Below are positions 1 to 14,500 of a DNA stretch of 64,000 bases, piece after piece. The stretch spans positions 4,216,001-4,280,000 of the forward strand of contig WHVY01000001.1 in assembly GCA_022266195.1 (NCBI GenBank), in the 5' to 3' direction. Every line of letters begins with the position of its first letter. The first letter of the stretch is position 1. The position numbers and the translations under genes are program-made. Below the pieces are notes generated by a model, which searched no databases, was not told the DNA's origin, and worked only from the letters and a program-made list of their open reading frames with translations. The stretch comes from Tetranychus cinnabarinus. Lineage: Eukaryota; Arthropoda; Arachnida; Trombidiformes; Tetranychidae.

Positions 1-2514
1 TCTGGTCTGGTAAAAGAGTGTTACCAGCCAAAAAGGATTCATTCTGAATCACAAAACATAATCTTACCCCTTAACCCGTTTCTTATTCACATTCTTGCAA
101 ATCTATCTTTTATCATCTCTTGATCGCCTTTCATTTTTAACCACACGAAAAGATTCTAGATCTGTAACAATTAGATTAATCAAAAGAAACAAAATAATGA
201 GTTGAAACATTGATATTGATTCAATGAGAGTACCTAAAACAAAATTGGACTCTTCGTTTCATCAAATCAATCCAGAGACAGAAAATTGCTCGAATTATAT
301 TGTTTTAGATTTAAGTTTACCCAAATAGCTTGCAATTTATTCATGATTAACCTATGAAAATCCAACAATTATTACTATCAGTTATCCTATTCAATTTTTA
401 TTTCATTGTCATGTTACATAGTAATTATTAGTACTAAAAAATTCTAATTATTTTGATCTCCCAAATTACTTAACTCATCAAAATGTAACCGATAGTTATA
501 AAACTTCCTGAAATTATCTGTATCCGAATGGTTCAACTTATAATTTTAGAATTGACTAATCTAATTGACCAAGATTCAAACTCGAGTGAAAATATATTTA
601 GCAATGGTAAAATTTGTAAACTGAATAGCGTTATAAAGCAGCTAAACGCATTGAACTAATCCAGTTCTTCTAGAGATTCTATCTAATCTTCAGTCTTTCT
701 CTGTTATAATTTTTCCTCAATTCTATTCATTCACCTATTCTATCTCTCTATTATTTATAACATTCCTAAACTAGCCTTTTCATTACTAGCACTTTGAGTC
801 TTCCCCTATTTTCATCTTCATCTTATCCTCAAATTGCCTCGCCTCATTCTTGTCTCAATTCTTGTAACAACTTCTTTTCATGTTAACTAATTTACCAGGT
901 CAATAGAGAATCAATCTTGTAAATTGTACCTTGTTCATGTCATTTCGAATTTGTTGCAACAAAAACTCCCCTTGCGTTTAAATCAACAAATTTTTCCCAT
1001 TATCGACCTTATATTTCCAAATTAAAGAAACTTGGTATAAAATGATATTTGCAAACAAACCCATGATGATCGGAAAGCTTTTACCTGAACAAATACCGTG
1101 ACTTCAATCTTTACCTTTCAATTATCAGATCACATTGAAAAACGATAAGAAACGTCAACAAGATTGTTTGACGTTAGTTGTTATTGTTTCTGTCTTTTTT
1201 TTCCTTTCTTTCATTAACTTTCTATTATTGTGAATATTATTTCTTATTAATAGCATCGACTGATTTCCAATGCTACTGAAAAAGCTGATTGAATAGCCAA
1301 ACAATGATGGATTAACGTGTTTTACTGGTTGCTCGGTGACGCTTTTTTCAAATTATGCTGGACTCAATTTTGTATTTAACTACAATTTCAAGGAATCTTC
1401 AACCTTCAACTAAATCAAAACTAACAGCTTTTTTTGTTTCATTTCAAATTAGTTTTTTTTCTCTGATTGTTTCTTAAAACTGCCATCAACAATAGTATCC
1501 AAATGACAAGGTGAACATGAAGGAAGTACAATCTAATTAATCAAACCTGGAAGTAAATGCTGGTCCAGTTGGCTATATTTTTAAATTTATGTCCAATTGT
1601 ACTTTAAACTCACTAATTAATCCAAATCTCAATAAATTTATACTGAATTGTAAAAAATTAACCAAACTCATAGAGTCATAGAGTCTATAATAAATAAAAA
1701 GTATAGTTAATATAACTTGATTGTGTATGAAAATTAATAATATTACAAAATCATTGTTTAAATGAAACACGAAATGTATCATAAACTTGGTTAACATTCA
1801 TTTTTGATTTTATGTTAAAATTTGAGAATGAAATAAAATAAAATTTACTTAAACTTTCAAGATTTGAATGAAACCCAAAAAACCCAAAAAAATTATAAAA
1901 CTAACAGTGGAGTAACACCATTTTCATCGTATGCAATGCATCAAATCGTGATTGAATTTTATTGTAAACATGCTAAAAATGTTCCTTCGATGAATTTACC
2001 TAGGACTATAATCATTAAAAACGGCGAAATAGCGTTTCGATTTCTAATTTTTTTTGTATAAGCTTATTTGCTTTTTTCGCGTTCCAATGCACTCCAAATT
2101 TTTCAATGTGCAATTAGAACAGTTCTGTCCTGTTTCACCACATTATTATTTGACTTCGCTCGAATTTAAGACAGATTGTAAAATAATTGCACGAAATTGA
2201 CTAGAATTGAGTTGAAGTGGAACCTGGCCTAACCTAACTAAACATATCTTAGCTTATATCTTAATTAGTGAAAAGATCGAGAAAAAAGTTTATCTGCTTT
2301 CAGCCATGAAAGGAAACAGCCGAATTCCATTTTCTGGAGTACACAAAGAATTTTCTGATTTAATCGCCCCAAATCATCGCATTAAAAATTTCAACTGTCG
2401 AAAGGTTACAAAATTTTATTCATTTGACCAGCCTGATGTACCATATCAAGCTGATTACCTAGAAGTAATCTATGGATCAAATTATCCTCAACTTTTGATG
2501 ATTTAAATTTAAAT
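1..2514. other. AT-rich region, no recognised gene
   Basis: No homology that I recognise. Two short ATG-initiated frames on + (1864-2061, 65 codons; 2306-2506, 66 codons) have somewhat coding-like composition. The second begins shortly after a polypyrimidine-AG-like stretch (ctgctttcag at about 2295-2304), so it could be an exon. Neither has a recognisable domain, and chance frames of this length are expected in AT-rich DNA, so they are not called as genes. A short CCTAACCTAA motif occurs near 2229. Confidence 0.5.
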
Positions 2515-4820
2515 GGCAAATCAGAAAATGAACTCTATCACATTAAATAAAGTTTTGGTTTCTTGTAAAACAGATAAGTTCGATTTTCGTTTGAATCGAC
2601 AGATTTCAATGACCGGAAGAAGTAGCAAGATGAAACTTATTTCTGGCCCATAAAAATGATTTGTACACATGATGGAGTGGTTTTTGATCTCAATTTAACA
2701 ACGGTTCTCTTGCTTTTGACCAATAGATTCGAAACTTTGAACATCAAAATTTCGAGAATCGTCTACAATCATCATTTCTTTACCAATTTAATCCTTTACT
2801 AATTAATAATTGAAATAAATTTAATAATTCTCCATAGTCGCATTCGAGCTATGATTTTTGGACTCTAAATATGCAAGCAACAACTTATTTAACAAACTAA
2901 ACTCATATTAAACCATTTCTTGGTAAATAAAGCAATTTTCTGGTTAAACCTGCAAATGAAATGCAAATATTGCTGCCAAAGACTCAATTATTTGAGTTGA
3001 GAATTAAGACTTAGTGATATTTGTAGGGACATAAAAACTGCGTTCATTGGTTCGATTCAAAATTCTCTCTGATCACTCGTTTTTGAGAAAAATGAGTTCG
3101 AAGTTGAAACTTCGATTGCTCTTTGTACAATTATGGAAACAGATTTTTTCATGAAACTAATTTTCATTAAGTTAATTTTAATGGCGAATCCGAAAATGCA
3201 CTTTATTACATGAAATAAAGTTTTGTTTTTCCGTAAAACGGATAAGTTTGATTTTCATTCAAACCATTATATTTCTGTGACTGGAAGAGCTAGCAAGCTG
3301 AAACTTATTTCTGGTCCATAAAAGTTAGTTGCACATATCATGGAGTTAATACTTTTTTCACGCTATCAACAGTTCTCTTGCTTTTGGCCATTAGACTCGA
3401 AACTTTGAACATCAATATTTCGAGAATGACATAACCGCAAATCATGATTCTTTGACTGAACATTAGATTTTATTGTGAGCTATAATATAATATGAAAGAA
3501 TATCACAAAAATTAGAGCCAACTCATTTGATAATGACCATTATACTAACACATAATAAGTAGTCATTTATTTTTGTCAATCTAGTATAAAATTTGACAAT
3601 CTAGGTAAGTTAATGTTATAACTTTTTTCGTAGTCTCTTGAATTATCTAAAACCTTAATTATTTCATAGCCCATGATAAAATCTCATGCTTGTTCAAAGA
3701 ATGAGGATTGTAGGTTAGGCTATTCTCGAAATATAAAGGCTCATAGTTTTAAGGCCAATGGTCCAAAATTAAGAGAACCGTAGATAAGTTGAAAAAATGA
3801 TTCAATCTGTGATGAGTGCAAGTTATTTGCATGGACGAATCCTAAGTTTGAGGTGTTTAACCCTTCCGGTCACAGAAATATATCGATTTGAATGAAAATC
3901 GAACTTATCTGTTTTACAGAAAAACAAAACTTTATTTCATGTAATAAAGTGCGTTTTCGGATTCCTCATTAAAATTAACATAATGGAAATAAGTTTCAGG
4001 TAAAAGTCTGCTTCCATAAATGTACAAATAGCGATCGAAGTTTCAAATTTAACCTCGATTTTCTCAAAAACTGTCCATCGCATGAACTATTTAACAGCAC
4101 CAATGGACTCAGTTTGCATGTCCCTACAAACATCACTAAGTTTCGATTCTCAACTTTAATATTCGAGTCTTTGGCAGCATTCTTTGCATTTCATTTGAAG
4201 CTTTAACCAGAAAATTGCTTTATTTACCAAGAAATGGTTTAATATGAGTTTAGTTAGTTAAATAAGTTGTTGCTTGCATATTTAGAGTCCAAAAATCATC
4301 ACTCGAATGTGCCTACGGAGAATCAACAAGTTTTATTGAATTATATATTAGTAAAGGATTAAATATGTAAAGGAATGATGATTGTAGATGATGCCATTCT
4401 CGAAATATTGATGTTCAAAGTTTCGAATCTAATGGCCAAAATCAAGAGAACCGTTAATAAAGAGAAATCAAAAACCACTCCATAATGTCTACAAATCATT
4501 TTTATGGGTCAGAAATAAGTTTCAGCTTGCTAACTCTTCCGGTCACAGAAATCTGTCGATTTAAATGAAAATCGACCTAATCCGTTTTACAGAAAAACAA
4601 AACTTTATTTCATGCAGCAAAGTGCATTTTCTGGTTTGTTATACAAATTAGCATGAGGAAAATAAGTTTCAGGAAAATGTCTTCTTTCATAATTGTATAA
4701 ATCACGATCGAAGTTTCAACTTCGAACTCATTTTTCTCGAGAACTGGCGATCAGAGAAACTTTAAAATCACACTAATTAACGCAATTTTTATGTCTCTAC
4801 AAACGATCAGAGTCTTAATT
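2515..4820. repeat. Large imperfect palindrome built from repeated subunits
   Basis: The left part (about 2515-3440) is matched by the reverse complement of the right part (about 3700-4650), with a spacer of about 260 bp. Each arm holds two copies of one subunit: 2515-2770 and 3180-3440 on the left, about 3700-3975 and 4390-4650 on the right. They flank a shared middle block (2830-3180 against 3975-4330). Marker words such as aaataaagttttg and gaaacttatttctgg recur in each unit with the expected orientation. A further partial unit, with its conserved gtttcaacttcgaactc word, continues to about 4820. The copies have diverged by substitutions and small indels, so the structure is not recent. No long ORF or transposase is visible. 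It could be a foldback element or a locally amplified non-autonomous repeat. Confidence 0.8.
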
Positions 4821-5579
4821 TGAAAGAAATGAATTTTCATCCGTTTTTGTCCATCTGTTTCAATTAGTTTTCAAACGTGACAATTGTGTTGAATTTGGCT
4901 TTTTAGTAACATCCGATATCGAAGTACATGATCTTAGCTATACTCTTCATCCACGTAGACCCTTACAATAATTAGTTGTGAAGCCTGAATATCTTGCATG
5001 CATTTGAGGCCTGATTTTCATCAAACTGTTGAATCTATTATTTTTTTCACACTTCACAAGTATTGACATTGCAATGAGTGAACTGTTTGGACTGTCAACT
5101 GAATATTCAACTGATTGACCATTTAATTGCGATGAAAATCAATTTAATTGTTTTAACTTATTAGATTCAAAAGGACAAGATAATAAAAAATTGGCAAATT
5201 GCTGTTAACGGAAAATTGTTTAATAAATAACAAGGCAATGACAAACAACCAATTTTTTATTTTAATAAATTCTCCTCCTTCTTCGTGTTCTTTTCACTCC
5301 TTTTTTCGTCTTTTCTCATATTTCTGATCGTTACTTTTCTCACTTTCACCCATTTTCATGTTTATCATCATTTAAATAATCTCATTCAGCTAAACATTCA
5401 TCTACAACAATCATTAATTCAAAGTGATCTTCAGATCTGGAAGGGACAAAATAAAACATCAATTCTGTGTTTCTGTGCAAATCAAGTGTAAAAAACTGTT
5501 CAATTGAAGATCACCATTTTCCATTGTTTATTATTCCCTTTCATCTTTTAATCAAAGTTTAACCAGCCATAATTTAACC
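4821..5579. other. Upstream region of the fatty acid synthase gene
   Basis: No separate gene is seen. The stretch carries pyrimidine-rich sequence (5270-5350) and presumably the promoter and 5' leader of the synthase that starts at 5580. No convincing TATA box could be assigned. Confidence 0.4.
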
Positions 5580-8500
5580 ATGAAATTCAAAGAGAACACT
5601 GTAATTTCAGGAATCTCTGGAAGATATCCTGAATCAGACAGTATTGAAGAGTTTTGGACTAAATTATTGAAAGGAGTTGAATTATACACTGCTGATGATC
5701 GCCGTTGGCCATTGGGTAAGTTTACAAAACTATTACCAAATATAACTCTTAAATTCAACAAAACCCAATTTAAACCAGACTTGATTGCTTCTAAATTAGA
5801 TTTGCTAAATCAAAAGTTGATTATTAAACATGTGAAATAATTGTTCTATGTTTGAATGTTACAATATAAGCCATTCAATATTTCAATTCAATTTTAGTAA
5901 ATAGTTGAATATCTTTAGGAAATGATAGGCTAAAATAATGAATTAACTTAAGCGATCATATAATTTTGCATTTTCATTTTACCAATTGTTGAGCACAATT
6001 TAAAGCTGATCGATTTGGTCATTTAATTGAATCTTTTACTGATCTTTTCACTTCGGTTTTGCGTGTTTCTGTTACAATTAAATGATTGAAACCAATAGAT
6101 GAGTTAATTGAAATTTAAGTGAAATATTGCATTAAAGTGACTTGACAGTCGATTCAAACTGTCGATAGATCTGAGTTGGTTGGAAAATCAAATCAAATCT
6201 GACTAATTGTTGAAGCTCGTTGATTTTCTCATTCATTAGCCACAGAATAATAATTAGTCTATTCAATGAAACACGGAAAATATCATCACATTACTTAATT
6301 ACAGTTCATTCAATTGATTAGTATTTTGTTTTAATCATTGTTAATTTGTGTTCAACATTTCACTTTTAACCAAATTTTCTTAAAATTGCGTGATCTTGAC
6401 AAACCTAATTTTCACTTGCAATCCCATCATATTAATTACAATTTGCTCATTTTGAATGACAATTGATGACAAGTGTAATTACTGGGTGATAATACAATCG
6501 ACCATAAATAATAATAATAATCCTTGAGAGGCAAAATTATAATTCATTTTACCTTCCATATTGACCAGGATGACCCTAAAAATGAATTTTATGGCTTTAA
6601 GTCCAATACTTCCTTATTTTACCCAAACACTTTCACTGTTAACCTTAATCTTGACAATTATTGGACAGTTAATCAATCTTTTAGGTCACAATTTAACTAA
6701 TAAACAATAGCAAACAAAATAACTCATCTTTAGATCATAATTTGAGTCAATTCAATCCGATTCCGACTTTTAATTTACATGGTTTCTGAAATACATTTGT
6801 AAAAGCCTTTAGTTTTGAGTACAATTTTGAATTACAATTGCCAATAAACTTCAAAGTGATCATTATAAGATTAAGAATATCCTAATTGTCAGAAGGTTAT
6901 TTACAATTTTAACCCAACACTAATCAATCACAATTGACATTCATTTTTATTTTAGCCTTGATTGAATTTGATGGAAACAGAGTTTTCAATTATGAGAACA
7001 GGTTTCAGATTACATTGATTCGGGCAATTAATTTACAAAGACACTTAAACTGTTTGCATTTAAATACGGAAATTTGTGTATTTAGGCGGAATAATAATTG
7101 ATTAATTGGAATTAAATTTTGCACTTACCTTAGCCAGATGTTAATTAACTCTTCTTTTGTTTTCAGGTTGCATGAATTTACCTCGTTTTACGGGTAAATT
7201 GAAAGACATATCTCGACTTGATGCCGAGTTTTTTGGTGTTAATCCAAAAGAAGCCAACTTTATGGATCCTCAAATAAGGATACTTCATGAGGCAATTTAC
7301 GAAGCCATTTGGGATTCAGGTAATATTTTCAATTGAAAGTCACTTTAATCAACTAAACAACTGATCCAATTTTGTGCCAATTGTCATTTAATTACTTGGA
7401 CTTAATGGTAACACAGCAATTTTTCATCTCGTATAAATACCCTTAAGTTTATCCTTGAAAATACCAATTAGTAGTCAATGGCAATTCATTTATAAATAGA
7501 TTAAGTTGTTTATTAATAATTGATATGCTTGGCTTGTCACTTTAAAATCCATAATTCTGATGAAGAAGCATCGGTAAAACATGATTGTATAATTATATTC
7601 TTGAATTCATTTCTCTCCAAGGGGTGAGTCCAGACTCATTACGAGGAAGTAAAACCGGCTTCTTTGTTGGTTACTGTTACGATGATACATTGATTGCTCT
7701 TCGTGAGGACGAATCAAACCCTCCTGAATATTTGGAGCTTGGTGTAGCCAGAATATCTTATGCATTTGATTGGAATGGACCGGCAATACTGATTGATACA
7801 GCATGTGCATCAAGTTTTTCCGCTCTTAACCAAGCTTTATTATCAATCATCTCTGGTGACTGTGACCAGGCCATTGTTGCTGGTGTTGGTATTCAACTGT
7901 GGCCCAACACATCGGCTGCTTTCCACCAGTTGAACATGCTTTCAGACGATGGTAAATCCAAGTGTCTTGATTCCTCGGCTGACGGTTATTGTCGATCTGA
8001 AGCTGTTGTTGCCATGTTTGTACAGAAAGAATCAGTTTCTAAGCGAATCTATGCTCGAATCCTTGATTGTCAAACCAATTGTGATGGTTACAAACCAGAG
8101 GGAATAACATTTCCAAAATATGAGACTCAATTGAGTCTAATGCAATCAATTTACAATTCACTGGGAATCGATCCATTGACCATTGATTATGTTGAAGCTC
8201 ATGTAACGGGTACCAAAGCTGGTGATCCAGTTGAATCATCTGCTTTGGTTAAAGCATTGAGACCCAATTCAGACAAAACTCTGTTAGTAGGTTGTCTCAA
8301 GTCAAACATGGGTCACAGTGAAGGGGCATCAGCTCTTTGTGCAATCACAAAGGTGGTCAAGATATTTCAAAATGGTTTGATTCCTCCAAATATAAACTTT
8401 AATGAACCTAATCCATTCATAGAGTCACTGATTAAAGGAGTTATTAAACCAGTCTTGGAAGTAACTCCTTATGAAAAGGATTTAATTGCAGTCAACTCTT

Positions 8501-11500
8501 TTGGCTTTGGTGGTGTCAATGTTCATTCAGTGTTAGCTGCCAACCCTAAGCGGACTACAGTTAAAGACAAATTGCTGAGTGACAAATCAATTCCTCGTTT
8601 AGTTAATTTCAACAATCGAACCATTCAGGGTTTGACTGAGATTGAAAATTTTATCCAATCTCACAAAGGTAAATTAACCTGTGATCTATTAGCTTTGCTC
8701 AATGATGTTAGCAAAATTGAACCAGAAACTGGTTTAAAACATCGAGGATATTTGCTTTTGGACAACAGTCAATCAATAATAATGTCTGATTACGGGGAAA
8801 CTGAACGTCGGAAGCCTCTTTGGATAGTTTTCCCTCCTTTATTCAGTTACTCTGTTGACTTAAATCTAAGTCGCCAGTTAATGTCAATCCCAATCATTCA
8901 TGAAAAGATAAAATCTTTCAATTCCGTGTTGACTCCTTTCGGTATTAACCTGATTGAGTTGCTTACTCAAGAAAACGGTAAATCATCACGAGAACTGGTA
9001 ACATCATTAGTATCAATGGTTGCAACTCAAATGGCACTATTTGAGTTCATCAAGTTATTGGAGCTACAGCCTGACGGTATAATGGGTCATTCATTGGGTG
9101 AGATTGCTGCAGCTTATGCTGATCAATGTCTTACCGGTGAACAGGCATTACTGGTTGCCTACTGGATTGGTGTTACTTGTTCCCAATCAATCAACAAATC
9201 AGGTGCAATGGTCAAGATCAACCTCGACTGGGAAGAAATTGAATCTTTAAAACCAAGTGACGTTGAACTATCATCTTTGGACTCAAAATCATCGACAATA
9301 ATCACAGGTCCCGCTGACTCGATTAGTGCATTTGTACAGAAACTTGAAGCCAAGTATGAAAAAGTAAACTGTAAATGGTTGGACTCGTTTAAAATACCAT
9401 TCAATTCATCAATTATGGAATCAATAACTGCTTCTGTTGCAGCCAAATTGTCACCCATTTTAACCAACTGTAAACAACGCTCTGACGCTTGGTTGATAAC
9501 TTCAGCTCAACCTAAACGTTGGGATGATTATGATTGTCAATACATAACAGCAAATTATTTCATTCGATTGTTGAAGTCTCCGAGTTACTTTTATGAAGCC
9601 TCAACATATTTACCAACCAATGGCATCTTCATTGAAATGGGTTCATCTCAATGGACATTAGATGTGTTGTCTGATAAATTGGGCTCTTCATCAATGAGAA
9701 TGTCAATATTGGGCCATGAAATTGACAATTCATCAACAAATTATCAACAAGGAATTTTGTCCATTTTCAAATCAATTGGTGAGATTTATATTGCTGGACA
9801 TAACCCATCAATTGAAAAACTTTATCCAACTGTAAAGTATCCAGTTTCTCGTGAGACACCTTCAATTGGACATCTACTTCAATGGGACCATTCAACATCA
9901 TATTTAGTCACTAAATTTCCTCAATATTATACTTTACAACAGAAAGATTTAGAGACAATTGTTGATCTAATGAATCCTGAGTGGAAATTTATTCGTGGCC
10001 ATTGTATTGACGGACGTATTTTGTTTCCAGCAACTGGTTACCTCTACATTGTTTGGTGTAACATTGCTTACAAATTGGGTGAATATTGTCCAGATAATTT
10101 ACCGATTGAATTTTTCGATGTAAAACTTTACCGAGCTACAATTATAAGCCTAAATTCACCAGCTAAATTTACTGTTTATGTCAATGAAAAGGGCGATCAT
10201 TTTACTATCAAAGAAAGTGACACCATTTGTGCGACAGGCAGATGGAGGATCCCAAGGCAAGCCAATTACAAATTTAAAAATGCTCTGGTTCATCGACCAA
10301 TCAAAGACAATGCTATCACTCTTGGACCCAAAGATATTTATAAAGAGTTTCGTGTTCGTGGTTACGATTATGGAGATTCATTTCAGGGTTTAACTGAAGC
10401 TCTATCCGATGGTAGTTGGGGTCGAATCAAGAAGACGACTCATTGGATTAGTATGGCTGACTCTTGTTTACAAATATCACTGCTTGGCTCATCAGATCGT
10501 AAATTGTATTTACCAAATTATATGGAATACGTTTTCATCAATCAAAAGGTTACATTAGAATCAATTGAATCTTCAAGACGATCAGCACCTCAAGGAACAC
10601 AGGGAACAATTGACATTTATTTTGATAGAGATGCCAATATTGGTGCTGCTCCAGGCCTACTTATTAAAGGAGCTAAAGCTTCTCCGGTTGGTCGTCGTCA
10701 AGATACTCAGATTGCTCGTCTTGAGACAACAATGTTTACTCCTTATGATCAATCGATATCATTGACAGCAAAAACTTCAATTGGATTGGATTCCTATTCA
10801 AAATATTGTTCTCAGTGTATTGAGAATCTTCGAACTGAATCTCCGATTGATGATGAGGAGACAATTAAACGAATGTTGTCAATCAAAGATGAATCTCATA
10901 CATTATTAAATATCCTTTACTTGGCTTGTACAACAGCAACAACTGACGACAATCAAAATACAGTTAAAGATGGTAAAGGTGAATTTAAACGTCTCATTGA
11001 AACGAATCGTAAATTTTTAGTTAAAGACATGTTGATGAAGGAACCACTAAAAGCATGCTTGGAGCCGCAATTGTCCATAATTGGGGAAAATATTTCATTG
11101 AAGCAAATTGCAGTTTCTGACATCAATTTTTCAATCGACTCTCTTTCGGATGTCATCAATGATTACTTCAATTTCATTGGGATTCGGTCAACAACAACAT
11201 TTGCAGTTCCTGAGTCTTTATTTGCCTTTGTTGAAACAAATGGTCCAAAAGTTATTCAATTTCATAATGATTTTAAGCGAATGAGTGATATTCATTCATC
11301 TGATTTGATTGTATTGCGAGATGATCAAGTTAATTTCAACTTTCAAAATCTATTGCCTGCTGATGTTACATTTAAATTGAAAGAAACATTGGAAGTCACT
11401 CATGAGTGCTTAAAGGAAGGCGGTTTTATTTTGTTTATTACTAGAAGTAAATTGTCCTTAGTTGAACAACAATTAGATTCAATTATAGCACAAAATGAGT

Positions 11501-14500
11501 TTAAATTTAAAGACATTGAAAGTTTAGAGTCTACATTCAAGGAAACAGGGTTCACTTTGATTGCAACCAAACATGTAACCAAAGAAGGATGGATTTCGAT
11601 TCTTGCACGAAAATGTGTTCCATCAGAAGAATCGGCTTTCTCAACTATCCGAGTCACCATGAAGAATTATGATTGGGTCACTGAATTGAAAGAAAAGCTG
11701 ATTGAAAAGGACAATAAGGTTTGGTTAGTTGGAACAGGATCGACAAATGGTATTCTTGGGTTAACAACTTGTCTCCGTAAAGAGCCAAGGGGTAACCTAT
11801 TGAGGTGCTTATACTATCCAACAAAAGAAGAGGACGAAGAAATTGAAATTCCAGATGAGATTCTTGAAAAGGATTTGGCGTTCAACATCATAAATGGAGA
11901 TTGTGTTGGAACTTTATCATCACAGCTACTGGAAGATGTCGATGAGTTTAAAGTTGATGCTAAAGATCGTTATATTGATGTCAAAACAAAAGGTGATTTA
12001 TCTTCATTCCGATGGTTCCAGGCTCAATTTGACACTTGGCCATCTCCATTACCTATTGAATCAATGAAAAATAATGTTGATATGATTAGTGTTTATTACG
12101 GATCACTTAATTTCAAAGATGTTATGGTTGCTTCAGGAAGGATTCCAATCAATGCTTATCCACAGAATCATTATCAACTGGTTGAATCCCATGTAGGAAT
12201 GGAGTATTCCGGTATTGATGCTAATGGTGATAGAGTTATGGGAATTTGTGTTGGTGGTTCAATTGGTACTTCAATAATGATCGATTCAAGATTTTACAGA
12301 ATGAAAATTCCTGATAATTGGACTCTTGCTGAGGCAGCAACAATTCCTGTCGTTTATTTCACCGCTTATTATGGTTTAATCATTAGAGGTAATTTGAAAC
12401 GCGGTGAATCTGTCTTGATTCATGCTGGATCAGGAGGAGTTGGTCAAGCTGCAATTTCAATCTGTCTTGCAATGGATTGTACAGTGTTTACAACGGTTGG
12501 AACTCAAGCTAAGAGAGATTTTATCAAACAACGATATCCAGCAATTGATGATGATCATATTGCCGATTCTCGATCAACATCATTCGAAGAGCAAATCATG
12601 AAAGTAACAAATGGTCATGGGGTTGATTTAGTTCTTAATTCACTGGCTGAAGATAAATTCAAAGCTTCAATTCGATGTCTTGCTGATTGTGGACGTTTTA
12701 TTGAGATAGGAAAATATGATTTGGTTCAAGACACTAAGATTGGTAAGCAATAAATTTATTAATACTAATTATTATAACATTTTTGGTTACAAATTACATG
12801 TATCATGGATTTACAAAGGACAGTAATTAAGCACATTATTCTGTTGACTAATCACAATACTTAATCTTGTTACAGATTCGACAATATTAGACCATAACAA
12901 ATCATATCACGCATGTTGTTTAGCCCATCTTCAAGACGATGTTTTAACCAAAAATCCTGTGCGAGGTAAAGCAATTTGGGATTCAATTCAACTAATGATC
13001 GAAAACGGTATCAAAACTGGTGAAGTTAAGCCTTTGCCGATTACAATATTTGAGAGTGATCAAATTGAAGAAGCTTTCCGTTATATGGCAAGCGGTAAAC
13101 ACTTGGGTAAAGTGTTGATCAAAATGCGTGATGAGAAAACAGAGCCGATTCCACGACCAAAGATATTACCTGCCATTGGTCAAACCTTTTTCCGTCCTGA
13201 TAAATGTTATATAATTACTGGTGGATTGGGAGGATTAGGGTTAGAGTTGGCTCACTGGATGATCAAAAGATGCGCAACCAAACTCATATTGACATCTAGG
13301 CGAGGTCCTCGAGAGCCTTATCAACACCTTATGTTGGACCGACTTCAGAAAGATCAATTTTTCAATACAAAAATAATTGTTTCCAATGAAGACTGTCAGA
13401 CGATTGAATCAGTTAAACGTTTATTGAAACAAGCTTCTTCTCTTGGTCCAATTGGAGGTATTTTTCATCTAGCAATGGTTCTTAAAGATGCTTTGTTTGA
13501 AAATCAAACTATTTCAACTTTCGAAGAAGTTATAACACCTAAAGCATTATCTGGACTATATCTTGATCAAATAACTCGTTCAATTGGACTTGATTTAGAT
13601 TATTTTGTGTGTTTTTCATCAGTTTCATCGGGTAAAGGTAATCCTGGTCAATCTAATTATGGATTTGCTAATTCTTCTCTTGAAAGGATTTGTGAAAAAC
13701 GTCGAGCTGATGGATTGCATGGATTAGCCATACAATGGGGGGCTTTGGGTGATGTAGGTGTTGTTGCTGAGCTGATGGGAGGAAATGATATCAATATTGC
13801 AGGAACGATTCCTCAGCGGCTTCCCTCGATATTCGAAACGCTTGATAAATTCTTGTTAACTTCTAACCCAGTTGTTTCATCAATAGTATTAGCTGACAAA
13901 CGAAGAGCGGCTAATGCAGGGAAAGAATCATTATTACGAGTGATTTGTCACATTCTTGGTGTTAAAGATCCATCTAAACTTGATCCTGAATCAACCTTAA
14001 GTGATTTAGGGCTCGATTCATTGATGGCTGTTGAAATTAAACAAGGTTTAGAACGTGATTATAATCTTGTTTTATCCACTCAAGAAATTCGTAATATTAA
14101 GATAAAAGATATACCTGGAATAGAAGAAAGAAAGAAGACAATGAATGAAAATGGAGGTGGAAAAGAAGGGTCAGCTGACGGAAATGAAAATGGATTAACT
14201 GATGCTGCTATGTCGTTATCGATTGATCCATTAACCATACCAAATGATATTTTCGTACCTTTAACAATTCGTAATGGCTCTTGTGTACTTTACTTCCCTC
14301 CTATTGAAGGAAATTTCATGTCGATTAAACCCGTTCTTGAGTATATTATGAGACCAATAACTGGAGTTAATTGGACAGCTGATTGTATTAAATATGAATC
14401 AATTCAACGAGTAGCTGAATATTATGTTAACCAAATACGTGAAAAGTATCCCAATGAGGCACAATTTGATTTGGTTGGTTATTCATTTGGTGGTCTAGTA

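Noticed and set aside
11400..11660. Antisense frames inside the fatty acid synthase (also 9159-9467 and others)
   Set aside because: Shadows of a clearly coding plus-strand exon with full domain homology.
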